Shown here in pieces: positions 7,233 to 15,286 of a stretch of DNA of 64,000 nt. Source of the DNA: Achromobacter animicus (GTDB lineage Bacteria; Pseudomonadota; Gammaproteobacteria; Burkholderiales; Burkholderiaceae_B); contig NZ_CADIJM010000007.1 in NCBI RefSeq assembly GCF_902859585.1, positions 62,001-126,000 on the forward strand, in the 5' to 3' direction. The position numbers and the translations under genes were made by a program. Every line of letters begins with the position of its first letter. The stretch's first letter is position 1. The notes under the pieces were generated by a model that saw only the letters and a list, made by a program, of their open reading frames with translations, was not told where the DNA came from and did no database searches.

Positions 7233-7607
7233 ATGGACATCAACCTACCCGACGTCTTGGCCGAAGTCACGACCGCCGTTGAACGCTACGAAGCCGCACT
7301 GGTTTCCAACGACGTGCAAGTGCTCGACACCCTGTTCTGGAACAGCCCTCACACCCTGCGTTACGGCGCCGGCGAAAACCTCTACGGTTACGACGAGATC
7401 CGCGCCTTCCGCGCACGGCGTTCCCCGCAAGGCCTTGCAAGAGAGGTCCTGCGCACCGCCATCACCACCTATGGCCAGGACTTCGCCACCGCGAACCTGG
7501 AATTCCAGCGCGAAGGCAGCACGCGCATCGGACGCCAAAGCCAGACCTGGATGCGCACGCCGCAAGGCTGGCGCGTGGTGGCGGCGCATGTCAGTTTGAT
7601 GACCTGA
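7233..7607 (+). CDS. AtzH/HpxZ-like protein (DUF3225)
   Basis: 124 residues of the SnoaL/NTF2-like fold: [28 protein letters not shown] at the N-terminus and [19 protein letters not shown] at the C-terminus are characteristic of the AtzH/HpxZ group. AtzH of Pseudomonas sp. ADP decarboxylates 1,3-dicarboxyurea, the AtzE product. HpxZ is encoded with the oxalurate-degradation genes of Klebsiella. Its presence 1.7 kb from AtzG/AtzE homologues supports one pathway split over two transcripts. GGAGA lies 10 nt before the ATG. No clear sigma-54 promoter was found on this strand. Confidence 0.82.
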   Translation: MDINLPDVLAEVTTAVERYEAALVSNDVQVLDTLFWNSPHTLRYGAGENLYGYDEIRAFRARRSPQGLAREVLRTAITTYGQDFATANLEFQREGSTRIGRQSQTWMRTPQGWRVVAAHVSLMT

Positions 7608-7670
7608 CGCGGCCATCTGCCTTGGCATGACTCGCGACCGACGACGCCATATGAATATGCGCAATCGGCA

Positions 7671-7699
7671 TTGAGCCTGGCCCCGTGCAGGTCTACACT
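7671..7699 (+). promoter_or_regulatory. Sigma-70-type promoter of the FMN reductase gene
   Basis: TTGAGC (7671-7676) and TACACT (7694-7699) are separated by 17 bp. The inferred start near 7706 leaves a leader of about 28 nt before the ATG at 7734. Confidence 0.5.
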
Positions 7700-7733
7700 G
7701 GCTGTTCCTTTTTCCTCGTTGGAGCACACGCTC

Positions 7734-8288
7734 ATGAGCACATACAAGATTGCAGTCTTTGTCGGAAGCCTTCGTGCCGCCTCGATCAATCTGCGCCTGG
7801 CGCGTGCGCTGGAAAAGCTGGTTCCGGCCGACTTCAAGTTCGAGTATGTGAGCCTGGGCGACATCCCGCTCTACAACCAGGACAACGAAAACAACCTGCC
7901 CGCGCCCGCCGCCAAGCTCAAGCAACAGATCGCCGACGCGCAAGGCATCCTCTTCGTCTCGCCCGAGCACAACCGCTCGGTCCCGGCCGCCATCAAGAAC
8001 GGCATCGACTGGGGCTCGCGCCCGTGGGGCCAGAACTCGTGGCCCGGCAAAGCCGTCGGCATCGTGGGCGCATCGCCCAGCGCCGCTGGCACCGCCATGA
8101 TGCAGCAACACCTGCGCAACATCCTGGCCGCCGAAGGCGCCAACGCCCTCACCACGCCGGAAGTCTTCCTGCAGTATTCCGAAGGCCTGGTCGACGACCA
8201 GTTCATCATCACCAACGAAGGCACCCGCAAATTCCTGCAGGGCTGGGTGGACCGCTACGTCGACTGGGTCAAGAAATTCAACACCTGA
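7734..8288 (+). CDS. NADPH-dependent FMN reductase / quinone reductase (ChrR-like)
   Basis: 184 residues of the flavodoxin-like NADPH-dependent FMN reductase family. The phosphate-binding loop GSLRAASINLRLARAL is at about residues 11-26, and SPEHNRSVPAAIKNGIDW (flavin contact) is at about 82-99. Relatives reduce quinones, chromate or azo dyes with two electrons and protect against oxidative stress. ATG 7734 is chosen over the upstream in-frame ATG at 7671 because TTGGAG precedes it. Monocistronic, with its own promoter and a strong terminator at 8358. Confidence 0.9.
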   Translation: MSTYKIAVFVGSLRAASINLRLARALEKLVPADFKFEYVSLGDIPLYNQDNENNLPAPAAKLKQQIADAQGILFVSPEHNRSVPAAIKNGIDWGSRPWGQNSWPGKAVGIVGASPSAAGTAMMQQHLRNILAAEGANALTTPEVFLQYSEGLVDDQFIITNEGTRKFLQGWVDRYVDWVKKFNT

Positions 8289-8327
8289 TCTGCCGCCGAC
8301 GCCGGCCACGCGCAGCGTGCCGGCGCC

Positions 8328-8385
8328 GATCGCCCGACCTACCTCCGGGCGATCAAGCCCCTCGATTCGTCGAGGGGTTTTTTTT
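8328..8385 (+). terminator. Rho-independent terminator after the FMN reductase gene
   Basis: CCCCTCGA-TTCG-TCGAGGGG (8358-8377) is followed by eight T residues. A second stem (GATCGCCCG/CGGGCGATC, 8328-8354) lies just upstream. It also marks the boundary of the AT-richer effector island. Confidence 0.93.
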
Positions 8386-8412
8386 ATCTAGGTATCTGGC
8401 ACTTGAGCGCGC

Positions 8413-9315
8413 TCATCGTTGACGACTCGCCATGGCCTCGTCACGTCCCCTACCTGGAACAGGCGGCGGCAGACCTTGGACCTTCAACATTCGGCACGCC
8501 GAATACCAACAAAGTGCGCAAAACATGTTGTACGGAAAAAACACGAACCACAGCGGTAAGAGCCAATTGCTCTTTCCTTGCGTCTCATTGGGTTCCCCAG
8601 TTCGCCAAGGCAAGTAATGGCGTAACGCTTCGGCGGGAGTCAGGCAGATGCGAACGTTCGGACTGTTCCACCAGCTAGATTCGCCAGGTTCAGGCAGTTC
8701 ATCTGGACCTTTATCCATAAAAGTTCGGACGAACTCCCATATTTGCGCCACATATATTTCGAACGGCTCGGTCGGCGCGTTGCTTTCGATCGAAACAAAC
8801 AGTGAAACCGGCTTGGTTTTAGCACTGCCAATACTGGTTAATTCAGCCTGCATTCTGATTATCAAAGAATGGACTACAACTACAGCCCTACCGGTAAATT
8901 CCACCTCCGACTGATGACCGGCGGTCGCTGACCTCCAGTCGCCAGAGATCACCTGCCCGCGTTGTCTGTAGTAGACCTTTCCACTAAATCGGTCAAATAC
9001 GAAGTCGGATAGATTTTTAATCATCCGAACCCTCATCACCAGCACCAGAACCATAAATACCCAGACAGAGGCCACCGTAATCAGAAGACCGTAACTAAAC
9101 CAGGCATATCCAAGAGCTGCCGCCATGAAATAGCATGCCGCTGCTAGCCCACCCCCAATAACGGCCGACGCGTGCAGTTTTCCCATCATCGCGGAATCTG
9201 CGATCCATGGGTTTCGTATCCGCAAAAAGCCCCGGTCCACACTCACCAGTTGGTCTCCAATTGCTGGGGGCACACCGGCGCTGTCCTTAACTAACCAAAT
9301 CCAGTCTATCGCCAC
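8413..9315 (-). CDS. DUF6708 protein, distal copy (probable T6SS immunity)
   Basis: 300 residues from a GTG at 9315 with GAGG 7 nt upstream; this gives the same length as its paralogue. Two hydrophobic helices near residues 50-100 and a third near the C-terminus (LLPLWFVFFPYNMFCALCW) indicate an inner-membrane protein. It is similar along its whole length to the product at 9498-10400, including DSAG, FTGRAVVV, AEALRHY and PWRTGEPNE motifs. DUF6708 genes commonly sit behind VasX/BTH_I2691-type effectors, so an immunity role is inferred from context. Codon use and base composition are AT-richer than the flanking chromosome. Confidence 0.78.
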   Translation of the reverse strand: MAIDWIWLVKDSAGVPPAIGDQLVSVDRGFLRIRNPWIADSAMMGKLHASAVIGGGLAAACYFMAAALGYAWFSYGLLITVASVWVFMVLVLVMRVRMIKNLSDFVFDRFSGKVYYRQRGQVISGDWRSATAGHQSEVEFTGRAVVVVHSLIIRMQAELTSIGSAKTKPVSLFVSIESNAPTEPFEIYVAQIWEFVRTFMDKGPDELPEPGESSWWNSPNVRICLTPAEALRHYLPWRTGEPNETQGKSNWLLPLWFVFFPYNMFCALCWYSACRMLKVQGLPPPVPGRGRDEAMASRQR

Positions 9316-9497
9316 TGGCAATCCTCAATTTATGTGCTAATAGTGCAATTTTGTATAAACGATTGATCGCCTTTTGATCTTCCGACCCGTGTGGCATTAA
9401 GAATAATCCTGAAAAACGCGTTCGATCTAAGCCCCAAACACCCATTGCCCATGTTCAGCGGACTCGACCGATTATTTTGAAACGATTCGCACTGCGC

Positions 9498-10400
9498 TCA
9501 TCGTCGACGACTCGAAGCCGAATGGTCATGTCCTAAACCTTGAACAGGCGGTGGTAGGCTGCGGACTTTCAACAGTCCACATACCAAGCACCAACTAAGC
9601 GCAGATAACATGTTGAAGGGGAACAACACTAGCCACAGCGGCAACAGCCAATTCTTCTTTCCTTGCATCTCATTAGGTTCCCCCGTGCGCCAAGGGACGT
9701 AATGGCGCAATGCTTCGGCTGGTGTCAAGCAAATACGATGATGCGGTGTGTGCCACCAATTCGATTCCGCATGTTCAGGAAGCCTGTCCGGCCCTTCATC
9801 CATGAACCGCCGAATGAACTCCCATATTTGGGCCACATATAAAGCGTGTGGCTCGGTCGGCTCATTGCTTTCGACCGAAAAGATCAGTCGCGACGGCTCC
9901 GAAACGGTCTCACCGCGCTTGACTGTTTCAGCGGCCATTTTCAGAACGAGCGAATGAGTCACCACTACTGCCCTACCGGTGAATTCCAGTTTTGACTGAT
10001 GACCTCCAACTGCAGAATCCCAGTCACCAAAAACCACACGACCGCGCTCTTCGTAATAAACCTTCCTGGTGGACCTATCGAACACATAATTAGATCGGCT
10101 TTTTATTAACCATATTCTCAATGCCAGCATCATAGATACAAATATCAGCATGACAACTACTGAAATCAATAACGCGTAATCGAATTCAACGCCATCACAA
10201 ATTTCGGCGAGAAAAAACCACGCCGCAGCAGCCGCCCCACCAACCAATGTAAAAGCATGCATTCTCCCCATGAATGCAGAGTCCGAAACATCTGAATTTC
10301 GAATTTGCAAACAGGTGCCATCAATCTTTACAAGCTGGTCGCGAATCGCTGGCAGCACCCCGGCACTATCTTTGCTTGACCAATTCCAATCGGATAGCAT
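9498..10400 (-). CDS. DUF6708 protein, proximal copy (probable T6SS immunity)
   Basis: 300 residues from the ATG at 10400, 7 bp after the effector stop. This start is preferred over an upstream in-frame ATG at 10451 because it aligns with the paralogue. Same architecture: two membrane helices in the first 110 residues, a central soluble part, and a hydrophobic segment (LLPLWLVLFPFNMLSALSW) near the end. Immediate placement after the effector gene suggests this is the cognate membrane immunity protein. The second copy downstream may have diverged to cover other toxin variants. Function is inferred. Confidence 0.78.
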   Translation of the reverse strand: MLSDWNWSSKDSAGVLPAIRDQLVKIDGTCLQIRNSDVSDSAFMGRMHAFTLVGGAAAAAWFFLAEICDGVEFDYALLISVVVMLIFVSMMLALRIWLIKSRSNYVFDRSTRKVYYEERGRVVFGDWDSAVGGHQSKLEFTGRAVVVTHSLVLKMAAETVKRGETVSEPSRLIFSVESNEPTEPHALYVAQIWEFIRRFMDEGPDRLPEHAESNWWHTPHHRICLTPAEALRHYVPWRTGEPNEMQGKKNWLLPLWLVLFPFNMLSALSWCLVCGLLKVRSLPPPVQGLGHDHSASSRRR

Positions 10401-10407
10401 ATGGCGC

Positions 10408-13407
10408 TCAATCTTTGAACAGAAAATTGGCTTTGACAACGACGTCCTCATCCAACCCTTGATTAGGCGTGAATTCAGCCTTCATTAGCACACTGGCATA
10501 ATCCACATTTTGTATTTGGTAATGCAACACCAAACCGGAGGAAGTGACAGTACACGTTGGGTCGTCTCCGAATATCGTGACCGTGGGCAGTTCGAGACTT
10601 GCCGTTTTTCCAAACCGCACGCGCCGATCAATACTCCAAACCCCGCCATCCCACGTGCTCTGTCCCAGAATGAAGCCGGGTAGGAGAACAACGAATTCAA
10701 TCTTATCTTTAGACAACCAATTGTCGTGCCACCCGCTTCCTATATCTTTCATCTCTAAGGATTCGACTTGATCTGAGTCGAGTAATATTGGCGCAAAAAA
10801 GGCTTGATACCACCCTTTTATTTCGGACTCCGAGTCGGGGTATGTGGGGAGCTTGCGATCTTCATCAAGGACTATATCGTCGCGCTGCTCGCCGTCATTC
10901 TTAAGCGTTCCGAACCTGCACCGAGCGGCCCAAAGTTCGATCGGGGAATGCGCTTCTGCAGCAGCCCGAGCTTGAAACCAACCCCCAACCGCCATAATGG
11001 CCGCGCCCGTCAAAGCGACTACCGCCGCAATCCAACCCGCAACCGGCACCCCTGCCGACGCTCCTGCGACGGCAGAAAGACCTGCCGCAATTGCACCGGG
11101 ATACGTAGCCATTCCGACCCCGGCCGCTAAAAACACTGCTCCAGCGTAAGTATATTTTTTCGCCTCGTCGTTCCCACCTCGGCCTAGGCGATAGCCTTTT
11201 TGGGCGTCTGCCAATAATCCGAGCAAAATGGCAAAACCACCCGTAAGTCTTCCATAGAGCTTGGACAGGACAACTTTCTTTATTGCAACGGAAAAGGCAA
11301 GGCCAGGAAGTTTGTATCCGAACTTCGCCATTACCGCTGAGTAAGCGGTTCGCGTACTCAGCGCTGCGGCGCCCATGGAAGCTATAATTCCCACAAGCGC
11401 CGAGGCGAGATTAGTAGCCGCTTCGTGCGTGTATTTTTTCTCTAGCGTCTTAAGCGCATACCCCAGATTAATAATATTGAAGTAGACCATTCCAAAGTTA
11501 AAACCAGTTCCGATCGCCGTAGCGCTCAAGGACTTGATCTTAGGTTTGACCGTGGCGGTCTGGGTTTTCTCGAGCAGTACCGTTCTATTTCCTTTAACTT
11601 TGACAGTACTGCTTGCCAGCTCCACCTCGGCCATACCTTTATCCACCATTTCCTGCAACTCCTTGGAAATCTCATGTTTCTTGATGAGCTCATCCAGAGT
11701 GATATAACGTCCCGCCATCAACCCCAGCGCTTTCTCCAAATTTGCCTCACGGGCAGCCGCGAGAACTTGTTGGCGCAGATTGCGGCTTGCGTCCCAGCGA
11801 GTTTTCCCCTTGAGCCGCTTTAGTACTACGGTGGTAACGGTTTGGGATGTCAAATCGGTGACGCCGTCGATGGCTGGAAATTTGAGGCCGAGCTCGGAGA
11901 TGATGGAATCCGCGGCACCGAGTATGGATCCCACCGCATCCGCTTTATCTTTAAACGGATTAAATGCGGCCAATGAAACATAAACGGCACTTTCAGGATC
12001 ATCACACCACTTCTCGAGCCGTTCATATCGAGAGTCTCCATCCTCTTTAATGGCGAGCGATTGCGTCATGCTCTGCAGCATCAACGCGATAGACAACTCC
12101 AATGCTGCCGCAGACTGGCGATTATTCCTGTCAAATGCTTGGAACGCTGCAGCCAAACTCTTCGGGTCGACCTTATGCTTCGATTCCGCAGTGGATATCC
12201 AGCAGTCATGATCTGAACTCGCCTGTTCCAAGTCATGCACCATCACACGCAGTTGCGCATCTGCTTCTTTGCGTTGCCTTAAAAACTCGAAATACCGCTC
12301 TGTATCTATTCTTTTAGCCAGGCGCGCCCCAGACGAAGACATTCTTTCGTCGGTCAAAACTTCATATTCCAGCTGCTCCTTCGATGGTATCGACCGATTC
12401 GTCGGCTGATTCCGATGCCACTCGCCTCGCCTTGACGCGATACTCTCCGGATCGCCGTGGTTAGTTGGAAACATTGACTTCAAGGTACGAGTCAGCAGCA
12501 AGGCGGTCAGATTCTTGTGATGAAACTCTGAACTGGCCAGGTGGATTTGTTCGACGTCCAAGCTGAGACAGTCGGGCAGGTGATGCTGACTGGCGCCTTC
12601 TGCCCGCTGGCCAGGCCTGCGTTTCAGATCCGTGATCTGATGCTGATACGCAGCGGCGATCAAACCCAAATCAAGGCTGATCCCCTCGGCGTCATTGAGC
12701 GCGACCACCGCAGGGACGCGCGGTCGCGTGAAGCGGTAATGGTTGCCCTGAGCGACAAAGGTCGCGACCGACAGGTCATCCTCGCTGGCGTGGCAACTCC
12801 ATTCAAGCGGCATGCGCTGCCCAAGGGGCTTGAAGTCTTCCACCCAATCCGTCAAAGAATCGGCCGGCAGTATGTGGGCTTGACCAGACGGTGATTTGAC
12901 GCCGGAGGTCAGTTCGACCATGTCCAAGGGTCGCATGTGAAGCTGGCGCGCTTCAGCATCTTTGGCAATCCTGGCCGTCATGGCATTCGTCCAAAGATGT
13001 GTGCTGTAGCCGATCCACACCTCTTTGGCGGTGTCCGGGCTGGTGTCTGCCCACACCCAGCCCATGCGCGCTCCCGTCCTGTACCTGTTCGGCTTGTCGT
13101 AGTCCTCCAGACCTGTGTACGTCAGTTCCTGATAATGTCCCTCACCGTCGTACTCATGGATAACGAGCTTTTCGCCCTTGGGACCCTTCATGAACACGTA
13201 GACGTATCCCGGACGAAGCGCGCGCAAGGTATAGGACGAAAGCCGCAGACGCTGGAAATCCGCTTCCAGATTGAAGCCGGACTTGGCGTACCGATACAAG
13301 GCAGATCCATCCGCATTCGGGACGACCGCATATCGAATAGGGAGAATGGGAATGCGCGGGCAGCAGGCCGGCGCCGACGTTGCTCCGCCGGCCGTTGTCT
13401 TGGACAT
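10408..13407 (-). CDS. VasX-like T6SS effector (BTH_I2691 family)
   Basis: 999 residues. The N-terminus (CCPRIPILPIRYAVVP, then LRALRPGYVYVFM) is the conserved start of the VasX/BTH_I2691 type VI secretion effector family. From about residue 625 to 810 there is a cluster of hydrophobic Ala/Gly-rich segments, consistent with a pore-forming, colicin-like region as in VasX. GGAAA lies about 10 nt before the ATG. The gene is AT-richer than its surroundings and has no VgrG, PAAR or adaptor gene within the window, so it is an orphan cargo effector that must use a secretion apparatus encoded elsewhere. Two DUF6708 genes follow in the same transcription direction. Confidence 0.85.
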   Translation of the reverse strand: MSKTTAGGATSAPACCPRIPILPIRYAVVPNADGSALYRYAKSGFNLEADFQRLRLSSYTLRALRPGYVYVFMKGPKGEKLVIHEYDGEGHYQELTYTGLEDYDKPNRYRTGARMGWVWADTSPDTAKEVWIGYSTHLWTNAMTARIAKDAEARQLHMRPLDMVELTSGVKSPSGQAHILPADSLTDWVEDFKPLGQRMPLEWSCHASEDDLSVATFVAQGNHYRFTRPRVPAVVALNDAEGISLDLGLIAAAYQHQITDLKRRPGQRAEGASQHHLPDCLSLDVEQIHLASSEFHHKNLTALLLTRTLKSMFPTNHGDPESIASRRGEWHRNQPTNRSIPSKEQLEYEVLTDERMSSSGARLAKRIDTERYFEFLRQRKEADAQLRVMVHDLEQASSDHDCWISTAESKHKVDPKSLAAAFQAFDRNNRQSAAALELSIALMLQSMTQSLAIKEDGDSRYERLEKWCDDPESAVYVSLAAFNPFKDKADAVGSILGAADSIISELGLKFPAIDGVTDLTSQTVTTVVLKRLKGKTRWDASRNLRQQVLAAAREANLEKALGLMAGRYITLDELIKKHEISKELQEMVDKGMAEVELASSTVKVKGNRTVLLEKTQTATVKPKIKSLSATAIGTGFNFGMVYFNIINLGYALKTLEKKYTHEAATNLASALVGIIASMGAAALSTRTAYSAVMAKFGYKLPGLAFSVAIKKVVLSKLYGRLTGGFAILLGLLADAQKGYRLGRGGNDEAKKYTYAGAVFLAAGVGMATYPGAIAAGLSAVAGASAGVPVAGWIAAVVALTGAAIMAVGGWFQARAAAEAHSPIELWAARCRFGTLKNDGEQRDDIVLDEDRKLPTYPDSESEIKGWYQAFFAPILLDSDQVESLEMKDIGSGWHDNWLSKDKIEFVVLLPGFILGQSTWDGGVWSIDRRVRFGKTASLELPTVTIFGDDPTCTVTSSGLVLHYQIQNVDYASVLMKAEFTPNQGLDEDVVVKANFLFKD

Positions 13408-14312
13408 AGGTGGTTTCCTTTGCGTGCAGACCTATCTCCACCTTCGGGGAGGATCCAGGCCGCCAATAGGAACGCGTCCACCGCAAATGGGAAGTCGCGA
13501 TGGACGCGCATGGAGTGCGCTTGCATTACCCCATACCTACCCAACATCGGATATCAGACAAAAACTATTTTTCGCGGCAAGCAGCCTGAATGTTCACAAG
13601 CTCGCCGGCCTGCAAGCCGTGACGACATTTCGTCAACCCCAAGCGAGCTAGAACCGGCGTTGCACCACACCGCCCTTGATAGTTCCGGACCGAGCCTCCG
13701 GAGGTTCTTCCAGTCGGCCGCACTTATCCCCTTCAACTGTGGAGAAAGGTGAGGACAGCCTTGGGGCAGATGCAAAATTCCCTGACGCGCCAAGCACTTG
13801 CAGGGCGCGGTCAATAAATGCGCAATCATCCTTATGGACGATTTCTGATGGAGTTATCCCCGGCTTTTGGCGCTAGCGTCCAAGAAAGCCAGGTGTTGCG
13901 CACTTCAATGTGGATTTGTCCCCGCCTTCTGTGGAAAAGCATGAGGACAGCATGCGCACAGGTTGAAAATCCTGTTGCATATCAACGCCCTGCGGGGCGT
14001 GGTCACGAAACGCCCAAACGCAGTTTTTTTGGGCCTGTGTTGTCCCCGCCAAATGTGGATAAGCCTGAGGACAGCCTAGGGGGAGTCTGCAAAAAGCCTT
14101 GCAGGTCAGGGACTTGCAGGCCGCGGGCAAGAAACGCTCACTAGGCAACCGAGATGCGGGCCGCATCGTGAATGACAGGCCTCTTGCAAAAAGCAGACAG
14201 GCTTGTCCCCATGGAATGTGGACAAGCCTCTGAACAGTCGCACAACAAGTACAGAAACCCGTTATGCGACAGTCACTTGCGAGGTGCGGTCAAGGAATGA
14301 CCAGCACCGGGA
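13408..14312. other. Gene-free stretch upstream of the effector gene
   Basis: No convincing gene was found in about 900 bp. The first 300 bp should hold the effector promoter on the minus strand, but no strong -35/-10 pair was recognised. The rest consists of diverged repeats with DnaA-box-like sequences (13724-14310). Short ORFs here lack ribosome-binding sites and recognisable domains. Confidence 0.6.
13724..14310. repeat. Four diverged repeats with DnaA-box-like cores
   Basis: Units begin with ATCCCC or TGTCCCC, then about 7 bp later TGTGGANAA, then TGAGGACAGCC-like sequence. They end with ACTTGCAGG-N-CGCGG followed by CAA. Cores are TGTGGAGAA (13738), TGTGGAAAA (13930), TGTGGATAA (14054, a perfect DnaA box on the minus strand) and TGTGGACAA (14217). 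TGTCC/GGACA arms around each core can form a hairpin. Core spacings are 192, 124 and 163 bp. A fifth related core, TGTGGATTT, is at 13909. Confidence 0.7.
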
Positions 14313-14528
14313 TCAGGAATCGCCTTCGAGGCGCATGCCAATCTTCAATCCCACCTGCCAGTGCGCCACCTTGCCGTCCTTGATGTGACCGCGCACTTCT
14401 GTCACTTCAAACCAATCCAGGTTGCGCAAGGTTTCGGACGCGCGCTCAATGGCTTTCGCGATCGCATCGTCGGAGGATTTGGTGGAAGAGCCCACCAACT
14501 CGATCTGCTTATAGACATGATTCGACAT
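14313..14528 (-). CDS. Dodecin flavoprotein
   Basis: 71 residues, standard dodecin length. It begins VYKQIELVGSSTKSSDDAI, contains LDWFEVTEVRGHI with the flavin-stacking Trp, and ends with the WQVGLKIGMRLE strand. Dodecins assemble as hollow dodecamers that store and buffer flavin (FMN, riboflavin or lumichrome). GGAGA lies 7-8 nt before the ATG at 14528, which is preferred over a much longer upstream extension that runs antisense to the neighbouring gene. Confidence 0.93.
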   Translation of the reverse strand: MSNHVYKQIELVGSSTKSSDDAIAKAIERASETLRNLDWFEVTEVRGHIKDGKVAHWQVGLKIGMRLEGDS

Positions 14529-14650
14529 AGCTCGTCTCCGCTGTGAGGTGAGTCGTGAATCGTCGGTGCTTGGCCGTGTTCCGGCGCTTACGACCGGCAA
14601 TCCATTCGAACACACAGGATACCTGCGCAGCGATAGAGTGGTGTTACGAG

Positions 14651-14681
14651 TTCCGTCGCGCGGTCTCGACCGGCGACGGAA
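14651..14681 (+). promoter_or_regulatory. Long hairpin in the DUF6496 leader
   Basis: TTCCGTCGC (14651-14659) and GCGACGGAA (14673-14681) form 9-bp arms enclosing a second dyad, CGGTC-TC-GACCG (14661-14672). It lies 33 bp before the ATG at 14715, upstream of the AAAGGAG ribosome-binding site. It could be an mRNA stability or translation-control element, or the end of an upstream transcript. Confidence 0.4.
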
Positions 14682-14714
14682 TCGCTTTTGCAACGCGAAG
14701 CAAAGGAGATCACC

Positions 14715-15233
14715 ATGCCTGAACGAAAGACCATCGACCGCGCCAAGCGCGACAAGCGGGAGGGAAAGTCCGCGTCGACGCAGGCCGGCGAATTCGTGCG
14801 CGAGGAAATCGACAACGTGCGCGAGGGCAAGCATGGCGTGCGGTCCAGCAAGCAGGCCATCGCGATCGGACTGTCCAAGGCGCGCCGCGCCGGTGTGAAG
14901 CTTGGCACGCCCAAGAAGGCCAGCGCCGAAACCAAACGCAAGGCCGAGCAGGACACGCGCGCGGCACACGACGGCCATGCCAAGTCGAGTACGCGCTCCA
15001 AGGCGGCGACCAAGGCCCTGAAGAAGGAAAGCACCAAGCCCGCATCGAAGTCGGCGCTGTCACGCAACGCGACCAAGACGGCGAGCAAGCGCACGGCTGC
15101 GGACCGCTCGGCTGCGGCTCGCAAGGCCGCGGCGACCAAGGGTGCGGCTGGCCGCTCGGCCGCTGCCAAGAAGGCGGCGCGCACGCGTGCGGCGAACAAG
15201 CAGGCAGCGGGCGGGCATCACGCGGCGCATTGA
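14715..15233 (+). CDS. DUF6496 protein, Lys/Ala-rich histone-H1-like tail
   Basis: 172 residues; AAAGGAG is well spaced from the ATG at 14715. The first 80 residues resemble DUF6496 proteins (MPERKTIDRAKRDKREGKSA, then GVRSSKQAIAIGLSKARRAG). The rest is low-complexity Lys/Ala/Ser/Arg repeats, such as AAARKAAATKGAAGRSAAAKK, like the tails of bacterial H1-like proteins (BpH1, AlgP). A DNA- or RNA-binding nucleoid role is plausible but inferred. The repetitive GC-rich 3' part may vary in length between strains. Confidence 0.8.
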   Translation: MPERKTIDRAKRDKREGKSASTQAGEFVREEIDNVREGKHGVRSSKQAIAIGLSKARRAGVKLGTPKKASAETKRKAEQDTRAAHDGHAKSSTRSKAATKALKKESTKPASKSALSRNATKTASKRTAADRSAAARKAAATKGAAGRSAAAKKAARTRAANKQAAGGHHAAH

Positions 15234-15286
15234 TTTGGCGAACGGCTGCGCCGTATCCCTGCCGCGACCCCCCAATCAACGCGCCG

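Noticed and set aside
13724-14310. Chromosomal or plasmid replication origin
   Set aside because: DnaA-like boxes are present, but no dnaA, parA, rep gene or clear AT-rich unwinding region lies nearby, and most boxes deviate from consensus.
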